Positions 23,113-37,649 are shown, numbered from the stretch's first letter. The stretch: DNA of 64,000 nucleotides from Chionis minor (GCA_013398295.1 VZSF01003242.1:1-64000), one strand, 5' to 3'. Made by a program: numbers and translations. The notes: generated from the letters alone by a model not told the origin.

Positions 23113-26100
23113 ACATTAGTAATTCAGAGAAGCAGATTCATTGATTACGCAGAGCTATTGATAAATATCAAGGTTTTGCTAATATATGTGCGGGGCCTGA
23201 ATCCTCTCTTCCTAGTTTTACACTGGGATTTCCTGAAGTCTTTATAAATTGATGGACCATCATAATCTGCTAGAATAATCAGAACTAACAAAGAAAGAAT
23301 ATATCCTCTTATACTTTCTTCCTTTTTGTCTTTCTGTCTTTCTGTGTCCATCAGTAACATTGGTTCACTTTGTTTCTGCAAATGTGTGTGGAATATGTCT
23401 GTTAGTTCCACCACTGATGTCCCGTTCACACTGAAAAAAAATGCTAGTCTTCAATAAAGTAATAAAGTTTAAACAAATGTTTTGGGTGAAAACAGGTCAA
23501 AGACATGTAATTTCAGAAAGTCCGTCTAGTGGATTTACAGTATATGTGTCCTCAATTCCCATCGGGACAGAGTCTTGGTAAGCAGGACAAGTAACCAAGG
23601 ACAGAGAGAAAACTGGATATATATGTTTTGTGCTGGAGTGACTGACCTTTTATCTTCTAAGCATCATACTTGGGTAACTATTCAGACTTTAGGTTATGAA
23701 TACCTTTTCCACTCATTTATGAACAGAGTACTCAACTGTATATTTACCATGCCTTTAAAATTTCTCCCCAAAAATATTTTACTAGCAGTATGAAATCAAA
23801 TATTTTCAAGTATTCTGTAGCTGTTTTACTCAAGACAAAAAAGTGTATTCAATGAAAGGTTTACCTGATCAAGTGATAATTGAAGCATTTTTTATTTTTA
23901 ATATTTAAATGGCTTAAAATATTACACAATGCACATTATGTATTTTGGCAAATATGATTTTATATTATTCCTCAACATTAGTATGGTATGAGCTTTCATT
24001 TGTCAGAAATCTGCAAGATCCTCATTTTTGCTATCAAATCAACCACTCCTCTTACCGTTCCTTTTTGTTCACAGTTAAATACTTTGTTTTCCCTCTGCCA
24101 AACCTTTGTATTCTTTGCACTGCATGAGTTGACAAGCCTAACCTGGGAGTAAACACCTGGAATCCTCTAGCTGATTGTGCAATGAGAGCAGAGGATAAAC
24201 TGAGGTCTTCATGAGGATCTGGAGACTTTGAGAAAAAATACACAGCAAGAATTCTGTATTTGTGGTGGATCTTAGGAAAACATCAAAAAGGTGCAGATAC
24301 GTGATGTAGGACTGTCTTTTAATCTGTGCATTAAAATCTTAGGACATGAGTTTTCCATTCTTTAAAGGGTGTGGAATGATTTAGAGGAGGGTTTTTTTTT
24401 TTAAGCTAAAATTCCAGTCTTGTGGCTGACAATTTGAAATCTAAATGAAAGCTATAGGCAGGGCCAGTCATGAACAAAGTCCCTGCCTATGGATGTACAA
24501 GATAGGTCTCTGCACTCTGCATACTGTATACCACTAAACAAATGGCAGGAACATATGACTGAAGAATTTATTTGTGTTGCAGTAACCTTGAGATCAAAAT
24601 ACTCTAGATGGGTTACAGTGAGCAAAGGAAAGTCGTACAGTTGTCTCTACAAGCAAATTCACTGAACACAATAGCCACGCAAGAACAAGGTCTCCAGCAG
24701 TAGATCTCAGTCCCTGGCAGGTGCATTTACACTGGTATTTCAGTATTTTATTTCTGGTATTCAAAGCTTCTTGTCTGTGATAACCTCTGCCACTGCTGCT
24801 CCCTGTTCATTTGTGCATTCACTCTTCCACTGTAATATTTTGACTGCTACTGAGGGCTGGAGAAACTAAAGTTCACATCTAAAGCAAAACTAACAGTAAA
24901 ATTAATAAGTACACGGTACAAGTACGGTACAAGATTATGGTTCTTTGTTTCTCCTGCCTGAAGTTTTATAGGACTTAAATGTTATTCTCTCTTTCTCCCT
25001 CCTTTTTCCTTTCAACTTTCTCACTTTTCTCATTTCCTTTGAGAATTGTACTGTATTTTGTTAGGAAGATGTATATAGGTTGGGGGAATGAGGTTGCAAT
25101 TAGCTCTGAATGTGCTGATGGTCCCAGGCATCCACCTCCCCTTAGGGAAGTAGGTACCACGTTCATCGGTTCACTCTCACAAACCTTCCAGTTCACCAGT
25201 TTAGAGGAAAGTAGGTGTCAGGAAAACTTTCAAACATGCAAATAAATTGAGTGTGTCCCAAGCAGAACTGGAAAATGAGTACAAAAGACTCATGGAACCC
25301 CAACCCTCTTCAGTCCCTTTGAAAAATACACTTTTGCATGTACCGATTTCAATGATGGACTCAGCTTTGCCCACTCATTTCAAGGAGAGTTGGGCATATG
25401 ACTAGGATGCATTTTCAAAACAAATAATAAATATCCAGAACTCTTTTGGAAATATGTGTGATAACTAGCACATATTCCAAAAGACATGAGGGCAAATTCA
25501 CACTGTGAGACATGGGGCCTTGAAACTTCCAGCAGAGAAGTTGACACTAAACTGCATGAAATTCTTGCATGTCAAAGAAGGGAAAGTGTTAGGATGATGG
25601 CAACACAGGAGGGGGTGGCACAGTTTATTGTCTTTATTTTACTTATATTCGTGCATTTACTTTACATTTAACTTTATAAAGCAGATATGCAATCAGCAAT
25701 AAACTTGCATTTTTTTAAGCTGTTTTATATTTTTTATATTTTATTGTTGCACATGAGGACTGAGCTAGCATTCAGCTGTTGCTGTGCCAGTCTGGTGTAA
25801 CCCCAGCGAAGTAACTGAAGCTATTGTAACTGAGTACAGACTGTAAGCTTGTGCAGTTTGCAAAGCATCTGGAAACTTTGGTGGATCAGAGCCAAAATCA
25901 TAACTCATTGTTATTGCTCTGATTATGTGATGATTTTATGACATATAATATCCCATTTTCTTAACGGCGGCCTTTTAAATGCAAACCTCTGGGAACTGAT
26001 ATATTTCTGCCTCTAACTTTTGTTTGTTGCTAGCTTGGGTAAGGGTGTTAGTGTTACGTTGAAGACCAGGTAAAATGTATTTTTTAGACTTTGAATCTAG

Positions 26101-27559
26101 TGCTTGAGTATGACGAACTTTTAACACATTACATAGGCATTCTAGTCAGCTTCCAAAAGAGGACTGAGGGCATTGTAACACACCTGACCTGAAGTCAGAA
26201 AAAATCATGAAGGACCGAACCATTCATTCACTGTCTGAAAGGCTGAGATACACCCCTTAGTAGTATAATTTGCCTGGGAACCTCAGAATTCCTGTTTGAA
26301 ATGAGCACACCAGAAAAATGGAATAAAACAAGTTGAATAACTTTTTTTATACCTCTGGCTGTCTTTAGGAGTATAAAGAAACTTAACAGATATTTGCTGC
26401 TTTCAATGTTTACGGTGTTAACTCTAAGTCTGAGACAGGATCAATTATTTTTATTTGATAGGTATTTTTCAGTACTTGGATTTTCAGAAATACTCCACAA
26501 AATTTCACATTTTAATTATTGTATGTAACTAAACAGTCTATTAAAACAAACATGCACTAAAGCAAAATAGAGGTTCAATGGAAGGCATAAAAGACTTTTA
26601 TTATCGCCTTGGCAAGTTCTACAATAAAACATGAATAATTCCTTTGGAAATTAGTTGATGCATGTGATAATTATGTTCAGAAATACAGATTCATTGCCTG
26701 TTCAGGTTTTCAGTTTTTCTACCCCTACCACGGCTATCAGATGTCCAAAGAGACTTTTTTTGAAGACTGGTTCTGCAGATTGGAAGTTGAGCAAGTTGGT
26801 GGGTTTTTTCATAAAATGAACCTTCAAGCCAAAACTTCCTTTTGATTCGTCCAGTCTTACACCAAAACAAAAAGAATAGCAGCTGCCAGCTTCTTTGTCT
26901 TCTGCCTCCGACCCAGTGGTTTCCTGTCTTCCTCATTCTGAATGACCTTCTACAGTTGTTCCCAATCTGCTCCAGGTTCTTCCCTCTATATATATCAAAA
27001 TAGATTTTTCCTCATAAAGCTCTTTTCTCTGATGGGAGAGAAGAACTGGTTTCCTGGCCTATAGTTTACCTAAAGTTTCACTGGTGGGGTGAGGTTCAGA
27101 TGGCCTGAACGCATGATAAGTACTGTGGTGTCCTCCCTCTCACTAGCTGTTGCCCTTCATGAGAAGTGTAACACCACCTTAAATAATTCTAGTAACTCCA
27201 ACCGATGGCCTTAATGGTTCCTTCTGAATCATATTCTGGTGATCATCCTGGATCAAAATACGTGAGTGACTTGACGGTTATCAGAGAAGCTTTCTATTAT
27301 TGGTCTATGGAATTAAGTTCTCCACAGTCCCAAATCAGTGTAGTTGTCCTAAGGCAAGAATATCTGTAATTTGGTCTCTCACGTAGCTGGATAATGGATT
27401 GAGGTACAAAAAGATGCCTCTCTGTTACCTTAAATATCACACAAACCTAACTTCCAAGTCAAGGAAAATTCCACTCATTTGGGATTTTATCCAAGACAAA
27501 ATATTTGCAGTATCAAGCAGATGTTCAAATTTGTAATTATCTTTTTGGACTGAAGTGTC
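23113..27559 (+). other. CPED1: CPED1 intron, unannotated stretch
   Basis: AT-rich non-coding sequence. I note an 11-bp-spaced repeat of ACGGTACAAG (24913-24922 and 24924-24933). No exon, RNA gene or known repeat family is recognised. Confidence 0.7.
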
Positions 27560-29137
27560 AGTGAAAGACAGTTCAGTTTGCTCAGAGCTCAGTTGGGAGG
27601 GATTAACTGGGAAGCTTCCATGGAGGATAAAGGAGGTAGCGAGTGCTGGGAGCTTTTCAAGGATGTTCTCCTGGAAGCATAAAAACTGTTCATCCCCTTT
27701 AAAGGTAAGGGAGGTAGGTGGAGCAAGAGACCCCGTTGGCTTAACTGCAAGCTTCTGAGTCTGCTCAAAATCAAAACAGAACTGTACCAGAGATGGAAAA
27801 ACAGACGAATACTCGTTGAGAACTACAAGGCCATTGCGAGGGTGTGCAGAGATGCAGTTAGGAAAGCAAAAGCTCAGCTTGAATTGAAATTGGCCAGAGA
27901 TGTCAAAAACTACAAGAAAGATTTCTTCGGGTTCATAAACAACAAGCAGAAACAGAAGGAAAATACTGGCCTGCTGGAAAACAGCAGAGATGAATTAGTC
28001 ACCAGTAGTGCTGAAAAGGCAGAGGTTCTCAGCGCTTTCCTCACCTCCGTCCTTACCAGCACGGTTGGGCCCCAGGCCTTGGGAACAAAATCCAGGTTGA
28101 TGCAAACACAGACCCACCACCGGTGAAGGAAGAGTTGGTGTGTGAACTGTTACAGGAGCTTGACCCCTACAAATGGATGGGCCCTGACATTACCTACCTG
28201 AGGTTGTTAAGAGAGCTGGCTGACATCATTGTGAAGTTGCTNNNNNNNNNNNNNNNNNNNNNNNNNNNNNNNNNNNNNNNNNNNNNNNNNNNNNNNNNNN
28301 NNNNNNNNNNNNNNNNNNNNNNNNNNNNNNNNNNNNNNNNNNNNNNNNNNNNNNNNNNNNNNNNNNNNNNNNNNNNNNNNNNNNNNNNNNNNNNNNNNNN
28401 NNNNNNNNNNNNNNNNNNNNNNNNNNNNNNNNNNNNNNNNNNNNNNNNNNNNNNNNNNNNNNNNNNNNNNNNNNNNNNNNNNNNNNNNNNNNNNNNNAGC
28501 TCAATTTGAGGGAACAGTGTGCTGCTGCGGCAAAGCAAGCCAACAGGGTGCTGGGATGCATCAACAAGGGCATCACCAGCAGAGATGAAGAAGTCATGAT
28601 CCCACTCCACTCAGCATTTGTCAGGCCACACCTGGAATACTGTGTTCAGTTTTAGTCCCCGCTTTGCAAAAAACGCGTGGACAGGCTGGAGAGGGCCCAG
28701 AAGAGGGCCACCAAGATGACCAAAGGACTAGGAAGCCTGCCGTATGACGAAAGCCTGAGAGGACTGGGCTTGTTCAGCCTTCAGAAAAGAAGGCTTAGGC
28801 GAGGCCTTATCACCATGTTCCAGTATTTAAAGAAGATGGAGACTCCCTTTTTACAAGGAGTTACATAGAAAAGATGAGAGGTAATGGGTACAAGTTACTT
28901 CAGGGGAGATTCTGACTGGACACAAGAGGAAAATTTTTCACAATGAGAACAATCAACCATTGGAATAACATCCCCAGGGAAGCGGTGGATTCCCCATCAT
29001 CGGACACTTTTAAGATCTGGCTGGATAGGGTGCCTGGCCAGGTTGTCTAGACCATGCCTTTGCCAAGAAAGGTTGGACCAGATGATCCTTGAGGTTCCTT
29101 CCAACCTGGTATTCTATGATTCTGTGATTCTATGACA
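27560..29137 (+). mobile_element. Longer CR1 LINE, sense, interrupted by an assembly gap
   Basis: Left of the gap, the sequence resembles the CR1 ORF2 region between endonuclease and RT. It reads LLKIKTELYQRWKNRR, VCRDAVRKAKAQLELKLARD, FFGFINNKQKQKEN and AEVLSAFLTSVLTS, with frame breaks, and reaches LLRELADIIVKL at the gap edge. Right of the gap come AAKQANRVLGCINKGITS, HLEYCVQF with a stop, ERAQKRATKMTKGLGSLPYD and LGLFSLQKRRLRRGL, then the 3' UTR and a tail ending ATTCTATGATTCTGTGATTC. The RT catalytic core should lie in the gap. The subfamily differs from the 44841 and 58037 copies. Confidence 0.93.
28242..28497. other. Assembly gap (256 N)
   Basis: A run of N lies inside the CR1. In intact elements the flanking CR1 segments are separated by clearly more sequence than 256 bases, since the whole RT core is absent. 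Either the gap is under-sized or the element carries a deletion. Confidence 0.97.
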
Positions 29138-29489
29138 TTGATCACAGATGGAGGCTCCAAGAAGGAACATCGGGTAAAACTGGATTACTGAGAGGGATCT
29201 CCAGCTTGCTTATTACAGAAGAGGTTCAAAATTTTCACTTGGAGAACTTTGACTAAAGGTGTGTTAACCAGACAGTGGGATGCACCAGTTCACTACTGTA
29301 TCGCTTTCAGTTGCTGCTGGTCAGCTGTTTGATACTGGCTCCTCAGTGGAGCTGGAGTCACTTCTTGTATCAATGTTCATAGACTATTTCAAACTAAAAT
29401 TAATCAGGTTCACTAGACTGCAGTATCTGGAATTTAAATCACTTAGGTGCCCTCAAAAAGTGAGTTATCACATCTCTGCCTGCTACAAG

Positions 29490-29535
29490 CCTCCTAAAGT
29501 CTGTTCCAACCTACATTATTCTATGAGTCCATGGG
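29490..29535 (+). mobile_element. Possible worn CR1 3' end
   Basis: Only the last about 45 bp resemble CR1 (the TTCCAACCT motif followed by ATTCTATGAGTC). The sequence upstream is not recognisable as CR1. It may be an old 5'-truncated insertion or a chance match. Confidence 0.35.
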
Positions 29536-29904
29536 TCTAGAGTCCATGAAACTTAGTTGAGTGTAAAAGCTACTGAGAATCCCTCAGCTACATGGGTCAC
29601 CCCACAGTTCAGCGAAGGACATTGGGCACTTCTTTGAGCTAGACTCCATCCTCTAATTTTCTGCTATTCCTGTGAACACAGCTTTTCCACTCCTTTGTGT
29701 GTGTGCCACAGGGAGAAGAGCAAGGGGTAATTCCACTGCATCTAGCAGAATTTTGCCTGTCTTTGAAGGTCTGAGTTTACTGTAGCACTTCCACTTTGCT
29801 AAATACCACAGATAATACTTTGTGCCTGCCAGCTAGCAATCAGACGTGCAAGTGGATATAACCAATTAGCAGGGACCCTAGTTCTGGCTGGGGATTGGAG
29901 TTGC

Positions 29905-29927
29905 TGTGTGTGTATCCTACACACACA
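29905..29927. repeat. Perfect 10-bp inverted repeat with 3-nt loop
   Basis: TGTGTGTGTA (29905-29914), loop TCC, then TACACACACA (29918-29927) is an exact palindrome. It could form a short hairpin. It probably arose from a TG/CA-type simple repeat and is not a terminator or functional RNA in this eukaryotic intron. Confidence 0.9.
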
Positions 29928-32900
29928 TGACTGCATCTAGGTTTCAACCTCTGGACCTTTGGCACTCTTAGGCAGGTGCATCGTCTGCCGAGACAGACTG
30001 CGACTCCCCACTCACCAAACTAGAAACTATGCCAAATTAGCCTTAATCTAAAGCTAAATATGAGACAATACATATTCTAGTATTCTCATACAGAGAAGTT
30101 CAGCAGAGGGAGCACATTTAGTAATTTTTTTTTCTATTCTTCTACATTTTAATTCTTTAACATTCTTACTTACAGTTTTGTAAACCACTGTTTATTTCCA
30201 TCACATTCAAATAAGAAAACCATTTTGCTTCTCTGCCATTACTCTGACATTTTGAAGGAGAGAGTTCATTAAGGTCCAAAGGATACCATGTACTCCTCCA
30301 TATCATATTTAGTCAAAAGCTCCACGCAGAAGAATGTGATTCAGTCATATTCATGTGAAAGTATCTGGGATTAGTAATCAGTATCTTATATGAATTTGTA
30401 TTTTTTAACATTTTTAATTGAAATGAGCATAAATAATGCGGAGTTTTCTGTTATCAGGTCTTTTTGTTAAATATCCTTTTTGCTTTAAAATTCTGGATTC
30501 ACTTTTTTCTGAATCCTTCATGTGCTCATTCATGCCAGTGTGTCTTCTCTATTGCACTGGTTTAATTAACTTTATAGTTGCAGATCTGTGGACAATTTCT
30601 TTTTGCCCTGTGAATTAATTCCTTTCTGATAATGGTTAGTTATAGATCTATCTGTGAAACAAAGGAAAGTCCTATAAGGAAGAAATATTAAATGGAAAAC
30701 AGATATTTGGCAAAGAACGTTGTTGCTCGTTCCTTTCACCCATTGCTGTTTCTTAGCATTTCATGAGTAATAGATTATGTGGCTTCTCCCAGACTTTTTT
30801 AGCTATATTGTGGAATGCCCTTTGCTGGAAGACTTTACGTGAGATTAGTAAAACTGCTGGTAAACTTGATCTTGCCTCAGTATGAGAGGATGAACTAGAT
30901 GACCTCATGGTTTTCTTTGCTCTTGTGTTTCTTTCCTGCTTTGTGTGTCTGTCATTCTCACAACTCAGACTCTTTTTGTAAAAAGCCACGTCATGCTGCA
31001 TTTAGTTTAGCCTAAACTGGAAATAAAATAGAACTGCTAAAGATTTGCTCTGTCTATATTTAATGTATCTGAGCTTAAGGGCTTCTTCTCTTTCCATTCA
31101 GTTTTAAAGCAGTGAAACAAGAGACAAGTATAATTTAGAGACGTCTTATTGCCAGAAATCTTGCTCACAAATGCTTTGCTCTGTAAAGATAAAGGTCAAG
31201 AGGGTTTTAAACCACGACGTTCCTTGCCAACTGAGCAATTTAGGAAGCAATTATTTGTAGCTAATATGGTTTGGGATGGATGCCATCATTAGAACAATGA
31301 GACTTTTCCCTTGTTTTTTGGTCCAGTAAACATTCTGTTACAGAGCTATGTAACCATACATACGGATGTGAGGGAAGTGAAGGAAGAATTTGAAAAAGGA
31401 AGTCACTGAATTGAAGACAAACTCATGATACAGATTTTAACTCAAAATGAAGGTGGGTTCCAGAATAAAGGCTTCATTTTGGATTGCCGAAGAATTATGA
31501 GGTTGTTGGAGGTCAACAGCACTGTTGTGCTCTGAGTTACATAAAAGTACAAAAACAAAGCAAGCAATTACTTCAATCCATTGTTCAAACCAAGCTATTA
31601 TGTCTACCTAGTTTAATGAATTGTGATGTAGTAGAAAACAAAGACATTTTCAGACAACACATATTATTTGCTAGCAAAGTGATCTCAAACTATATATTTC
31701 TGCTCTAATGCTTTTCTGGGAATTCAGCTTAATCAATAATCAATACATTTTCCAGAAATCTTTTTCCATATTGGGTTCATAACACCAAACTGAGAAGACA
31801 GACAAAACCATTCTGTTTGAAATGGCCTTTCATATCTGAAGATAATCTCTGTGTACAAATATGAGAAGCTATATATTGTCACAAGAGGTAAAGTTCTAAT
31901 TAACTTATTTTTTACAGCGTAGTCATAGGAAACATTTAGCACTTTTTCTGTATTTCTGGTCAATTGTGCAAATTATTGATATTTTTCCTGTTCAGACAAA
32001 ATCTTTCCTCTGATGGTGGTGGTAATTCCAGCTGAAAGGAAGATTCATTTGCTGAACAAAACATGTTTTAGCCACACATCTCCTATTGTATCTCAGTTAG
32101 AGCCCTATGGAATGGCCAATGTCCAAGGACACAAAAAGAGGTAAAACATCTGTTCCAAAATAAATATGGAAAACTACTTTAGGGGACATTTAAGTCTATT
32201 AACATCAGCTGTGTCACATATGTTAAACTTACACTAAGCTCCAGCGTGCTGAACAAAGCCAGAGTATGTAAAGCTCTGTTCTTTTGAAACAACAGAACAG
32301 AAATAGGACAGAAATGAAACCATAAAAAAGCAGCTGCAAAAAGAAGACCTGTGATCACATGCAAATACTGAAGTGATGACTTTTTTCAATTTTAATGATC
32401 CTACATTCCTCATTTTGGAAACATTCATTAACACATAGGTACCAGAAGAGCTGAACATATCTTGTCAAGATGTTTGTTAAATTATTAGGTGCAGAATCTA
32501 TCTGGTTGTTTCTGAAAATAAAATTTGGACTGTGCTTGCATACACACTTGTGCATCATTAAGCAAGAGTATGTTAGGCTGCCTTTTTTCCTCTAGTAGCA
32601 CTGTGTTACAGATTTCACCTACACACACTCCGCTTTCCCTTACTGATGCTTTAATCAAGTGAAGGAGGGCTCAAGCCTTCCTTATTAGTAATAAGTAAAA
32701 GATTGAAGTGTCTCAATTGCTGAGACTATGCTTGGTCTAGCCACCAAAAATATTGATTTTAATGATAAAAATTATTGTGTATCCTATTTTAAGCCTAGAT
32801 TAGACTTCAAAAATAAACATAGAAATCTAAAAATGTCAACTCGGTCCTTCTGTGCGGGAAGATCCTGCTGACAAAAGCTGTGGAAGGCCAAAATAGCAGG

Positions 32901-35900
32901 CTTTATTATGCAACTTAGATATTTGGTCCAGATAGGTGAAAATGTGATGTCCCTAGCCAAGGGACATTTTCAGACACCTCTTCCAGGCACAAACCCAGAA
33001 AAGCAGGGTCAATACATCACCCACACCTTTTTTAGTAATACTTTCCATCAGGGCTTAGGTCAAGAAAGAAACTCTCTATTCCCTGTTCTGTAGGTTCAAC
33101 GGAGTTTGAATGCCTGACAATGCAAATTAAGGTGAGGCATTATAGACCAGTCTCTACCTGAAAGGTTCATTAACATAAATAGTCTCTTCTGCTAGAAAGA
33201 ACAGTGTTTCAGAAAAAGAAAATGGAGCATTGTGGTTGTTTTGTTCTGCTTCGATAATTCTGTGGTTTGTGCCTGTTTTCAGCAAAAAGCAGATGGACAA
33301 CTGAGTCGTGGATTAAAGGTATACCACACTCGATAGGAATTTGATAATTTCTTTTCTGGTTTACGATAAATTAAATTAATAATCATCAGCTTTGGACAGG
33401 AGACCAGAAAAATATGTAAATCCACCGCAAAAGAAATGTGAAAAAGTATCAGCTCATCAGAATGCATTTTGTTGTTCCCTTTGAAAGCAAGATATTGAAA
33501 ATAGTACAGTTTTCAGTTTAGCCTCAAAGCTGTTTTTCATTATTGTGGCTTATTGCCCACTATTAACTGTTTCCAAAGCCCTTTTAAAGCTCCTATGTTC
33601 TTAGACTACTTCTACTGCAGGTTGTGAAAGAAATCGCTATATATTGTGGCCCGTTAAGTTTTATATTTGATTTGCTGTAAAAAAATATTAAAAGTACCTT
33701 CTGCTGCCTACTTTTTTACAGTAGAGAAGATGAGGATAGTAGTGTGGATTCCCCCTGTGCTTTGTAGCAGGCTTAAAAGGAATCTGTTTGATGATGAGAT
33801 GCCAGAGAGCCGACATGGTACCTGAAGAGCTACTGTGTGCATTTCTAAAGGGTGCTCTGGTAATTGATGGCTTATGATGACCCTCTGTACCAAATATTTC
33901 AGTCAGTCCTCACTCTCTGCAAAATTGAAAAGGTGCTGGTGGGATGGAAGGGAAAGCCGTTCGTGACCTGAGAAATTTTCTCAGTCTATGCACTGTGGAT
34001 GGGATCCATCTTATCTGACTTCTGTTTTCAACAATGTAGAGCTCTACAGCCGAGCTTGTTCCTTTGGATGACTTTATAATCAGCTGGGGAAAATCGGCAG
34101 TTTAAGGCACAGTTCAGCTGATTTGTTTTGAAGATCTATTTTAGTTGTCTGAATGGCTTAGCTATAAAGATGTAGTGTCTGTGTTTCAGCTGTTAATATT
34201 TGATCAGCTGAAACCTATCCTGTGCAACTTGCATCCTGAGCAATCCTGATAAAATACACGTGACAACTCACGCAAGCAAAGTTACATGAGTCTCGTGTTC
34301 ACAGGCAGTAGGGAATGTGGCGCAAACTCCTTTAGCAGGACGGTGGTTGGATCCACCAGCACATGAGATACATGTGGTTCAAACCTGCTGTCGTAACTGT
34401 GGTGCCACTTTGAGACTACTGAGAATCTGAAGATGGATATGATGTTCAGAAGTTAAAGACTTATGGGGTGCTGGATATTGTGTATACATACATTTCAGCA
34501 GAATGAAAGCATATGTTCCTAAATGATTTGAACTGTGTTGGATCTGAAAATTCCTAAAACCCTTACCAGTAAAGGTCAAGTCGTTACAGAGGTAATGTGA
34601 TTTTTGCATAAAGGTTTGTTTTGGAAAAGGAAGTGAAAGAAGAGAAAAGGGGAAAAAAAAGATGACTGGTGATGAAGGAAATTGAACAGTGAAAGCACTT
34701 TTCCCATAATAATTTCATTTGAAAGTATAAATTTGTGGGGTTTTTTTACTTTTTCTTTATATGCCTTGAGGCTTTACGCTTCATCCAGGGTTTTATCATC
34801 TGTTAGGAATGCCATTTATAATTTAAATAAACAATAGAGAAATAAACTCACTAGTGATAAGACCGAAGGCTCTGTCTTTAGTCTCTATGAAATAAAAACT
34901 CAAAGTGTTCACCCCTCACCTTATGAAGTTAAAAAGATTTACTCCAGTCACATACTTTTGTGACTGTTCCCTACCTTTAGGTGTGAAAAACATAACTCAT
35001 TCAAAAACAGTTGGAATATTAAAGCTGATCTGTAAATATTATGATTTGCTTTTATTATTTTGTAATAGAATAATATGAACAGCACAGCAAATAAACATAC
35101 AGTATAGAGGTTCAAAAATGCACTTTTTTTCTTTTCTTTCTTTTGAGTTCTCAAGTCCTAACATGCCAGTCTGGGCTCTTTCAAAAGTGTTCCTTAAGCT
35201 ATAAATACCAAGCTTGAAAGGAAGTAAGGACCATCTGGAAAAGTTGTCTTCCTGGAAAGAAAGAAATGGACGCTGTCTAAGTCTTAAGGGTAGGAAAGAG
35301 CACATCATACGCTTAATTTTGGATGTGGTTTTGACCCTCTCACTTGCTGAGTAAGTGCTGTACTTTAAGAAGCTTGGTAACTTAATTTGTAGCAGTAAGG
35401 ACTTGGATTAATTCCATTCCTCTTCATAGGAGCATTGACTTCACATTAACTCTTCTTGGGAGCATCTGTGTGTATTCACTTACAGGAAGTTCCCTCTGTG
35501 GCAAACGGGCACTATTCTGGTTCCTCCAGAAGGCTATTAACTTTGGCGTGCTCCAAATCAACTTCTGGAGCTGCTACTCTCCATCTTTTTACTAAAGATG
35601 GCTTCATCTGCTGTCTCATTATTTACAGGACACCTTTAAACAGGAATATGGGACAAAGCATCAATTTACATGCCAAGATATGAATGATCCAATACTCTTA
35701 GACCGATAGCTAGTCTCTGTCATAAAATGTTGCAGTTAAAAAATTTAAGGGAACTTTGGATTTCATAGTCATCCTAAATACATCCATATTTATCTCAATT
35801 CTCCTATGTCTGTAGTGTGTTTGAAGGTCCCCTGAAAAAAATGGCAAGAGATGTTAATTTCTGTCCAAATCTGAGTATCTCTCTCAGATGCCTGAGCTAG

Positions 35901-37649
35901 AGCATTAGTCCCTCAGAGTCCTCGGCAAAGTGAATGGAGAAAGGCAGTCCTCCATGGAGTGAGTTGGAGAACCTAACCCACGCCATCCAGACATTACAGA
36001 AAACAGCTCTTCTCAAAGTCAATAGCAACCCTATTCTTCCCTTCTCAAGGATCGGAGATCACGATCACTTTAAAACCAGAAGTATAGTTTAGGTGATGAT
36101 GAGAAAAAAGGCATTTGCTGAGCTTGAACTCCGCCTTTCTACAATATTTGCAGACTGTCTCGCCAGCTTCAGAAAAGACCTGTGGGTTTCCTGGCTATTA
36201 TCTGTGAAAGGGGGCTCTCACAATAAAGTTGCTATAGAAAGAAGTCTCTGTGCCTGCAACACCAGCGATTGTGGGAATGGAAGTGGATGTTCCTGCGCAA
36301 TGCTGAGTATTTTGTTCTCAGCCCAGCAAAGTTCTGATAATGAGTGCTCAACCTTAAAAACGTGAACCTAAAGCAGGTGTGAATGGGAACCATATGCATG
36401 TGCTTAGCGAGAACAGGATCTTACCCTGCCTGCTTGCTCCGTCTCCTGCCACAGAACTGGGAATTTTTGTCACATCTCAGTTCTCCGTCCTGCTAAGTGA
36501 ATCACATCTATTAAACTGCAGAAATCCTGTTATTTAGTTACTCCTTATAAGAAAGAGATGATTGTCTGGAGCAAGCAGTTCTGGGGAGCAAAAAGACAGT
36601 CAAAGAGCTTCCCCCTCTGTTATCTGCACAGCTGCCACACATAGCTTTCCATGCAGAGGCTGTTGATTAATTTACTGGGACATGTTTTAAAATGGAGACA
36701 TTTTTGTTCGATACTCATTGTTTAGAGCACTTTGATTGTAGTGACTGATTGCTAAGCCCTTTGCTATAACTGCAGATACGTTTGCAATAGGTTTTTCTTA
36801 ATTTATGCTTTTGTAATGGTTCATGCTATTGCTAGTCTCTAATAAGTCACATTTGGTGTCATACTACACAACTCATAAAACTACTAGAAAACATTTGTAG
36901 AGTTCGTTCTGCAAATGGAACTACCATGTCCATTCCCCTAATGAAGTAGACAGAAGCCGATATAAATAAAGTATTTTGAGTTCTGTATTGCTAAAAATAT
37001 CTTGTCTTTATAGAACAGAACTGTGACTGACAACCAGACTTAATTGTAAACTCCAAGTGCTAAATTACAGCTCCTTGTTTAGTTGCAGCTGCAAATTATC
37101 TACGTAGGAGTTAAAACACTAGTAACATCAAGTAGAGAACTTGTCAAACTTGCAATCATTCAAATAAAACTTCGTGACAAGTATTGTGCAGCTGTTTAAA
37201 TTAGGAATTCTATTTACAGCTCAAAGTAAAAATATTTTTATTGTTTAAAACAAAAAAACAAAACCCCTATAAAACAGTTGCCTAAAGTCGAGCAGAATCC
37301 CCGTGCCAGACAACCCCCTGCTTTAGAGTTAGTCTCTGCTTATCCCACTGGAGATTTTTCACTTAAACCACTAACTGAACTCCCATCTATCAGTACGTAA
37401 AGGATTTGAATTTGCATCTCCTACATCTCAGCACTACTCATTAGGGTCTTGGAGATTAGACATCTCTTAGCTGTGTTTTCCACTGGGCTTAATCTGGCAC
37501 GTAAATTCCCAGAATATTTAATAACCAGCTTCTGCTGACAAAATTAGAGGAATCCCTACTTTTAATTTGAATCTCTGTCGGGTCTTAGGTGGTTGTGTGC
37601 ATGCCAAGCTGCAGCATAAAGAGCCCTTAGGGCACATTTTGGCCTTCAG

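Larger units (their letters stand above)
29138..37649 (+). other. CPED1: CPED1 intron, unannotated stretch
   Basis: Mostly AT-rich unique sequence. A perfect short hairpin is at 29905-29927. At about 29490-29535, TCTGTTCCAACCTACATTAT and TCTATGAGTCCATG resemble a worn CR1 3' end. No exon or RNA gene is recognised. Confidence 0.65.

Noticed and set aside
30870..30920. GATGAACTAGATGACCTCAT resembling a LINE 3' end
   Set aside because: Only about 20 bp match the CR1/L3-like GGACTAGATGACCTC motif. There is no tail or upstream element sequence.
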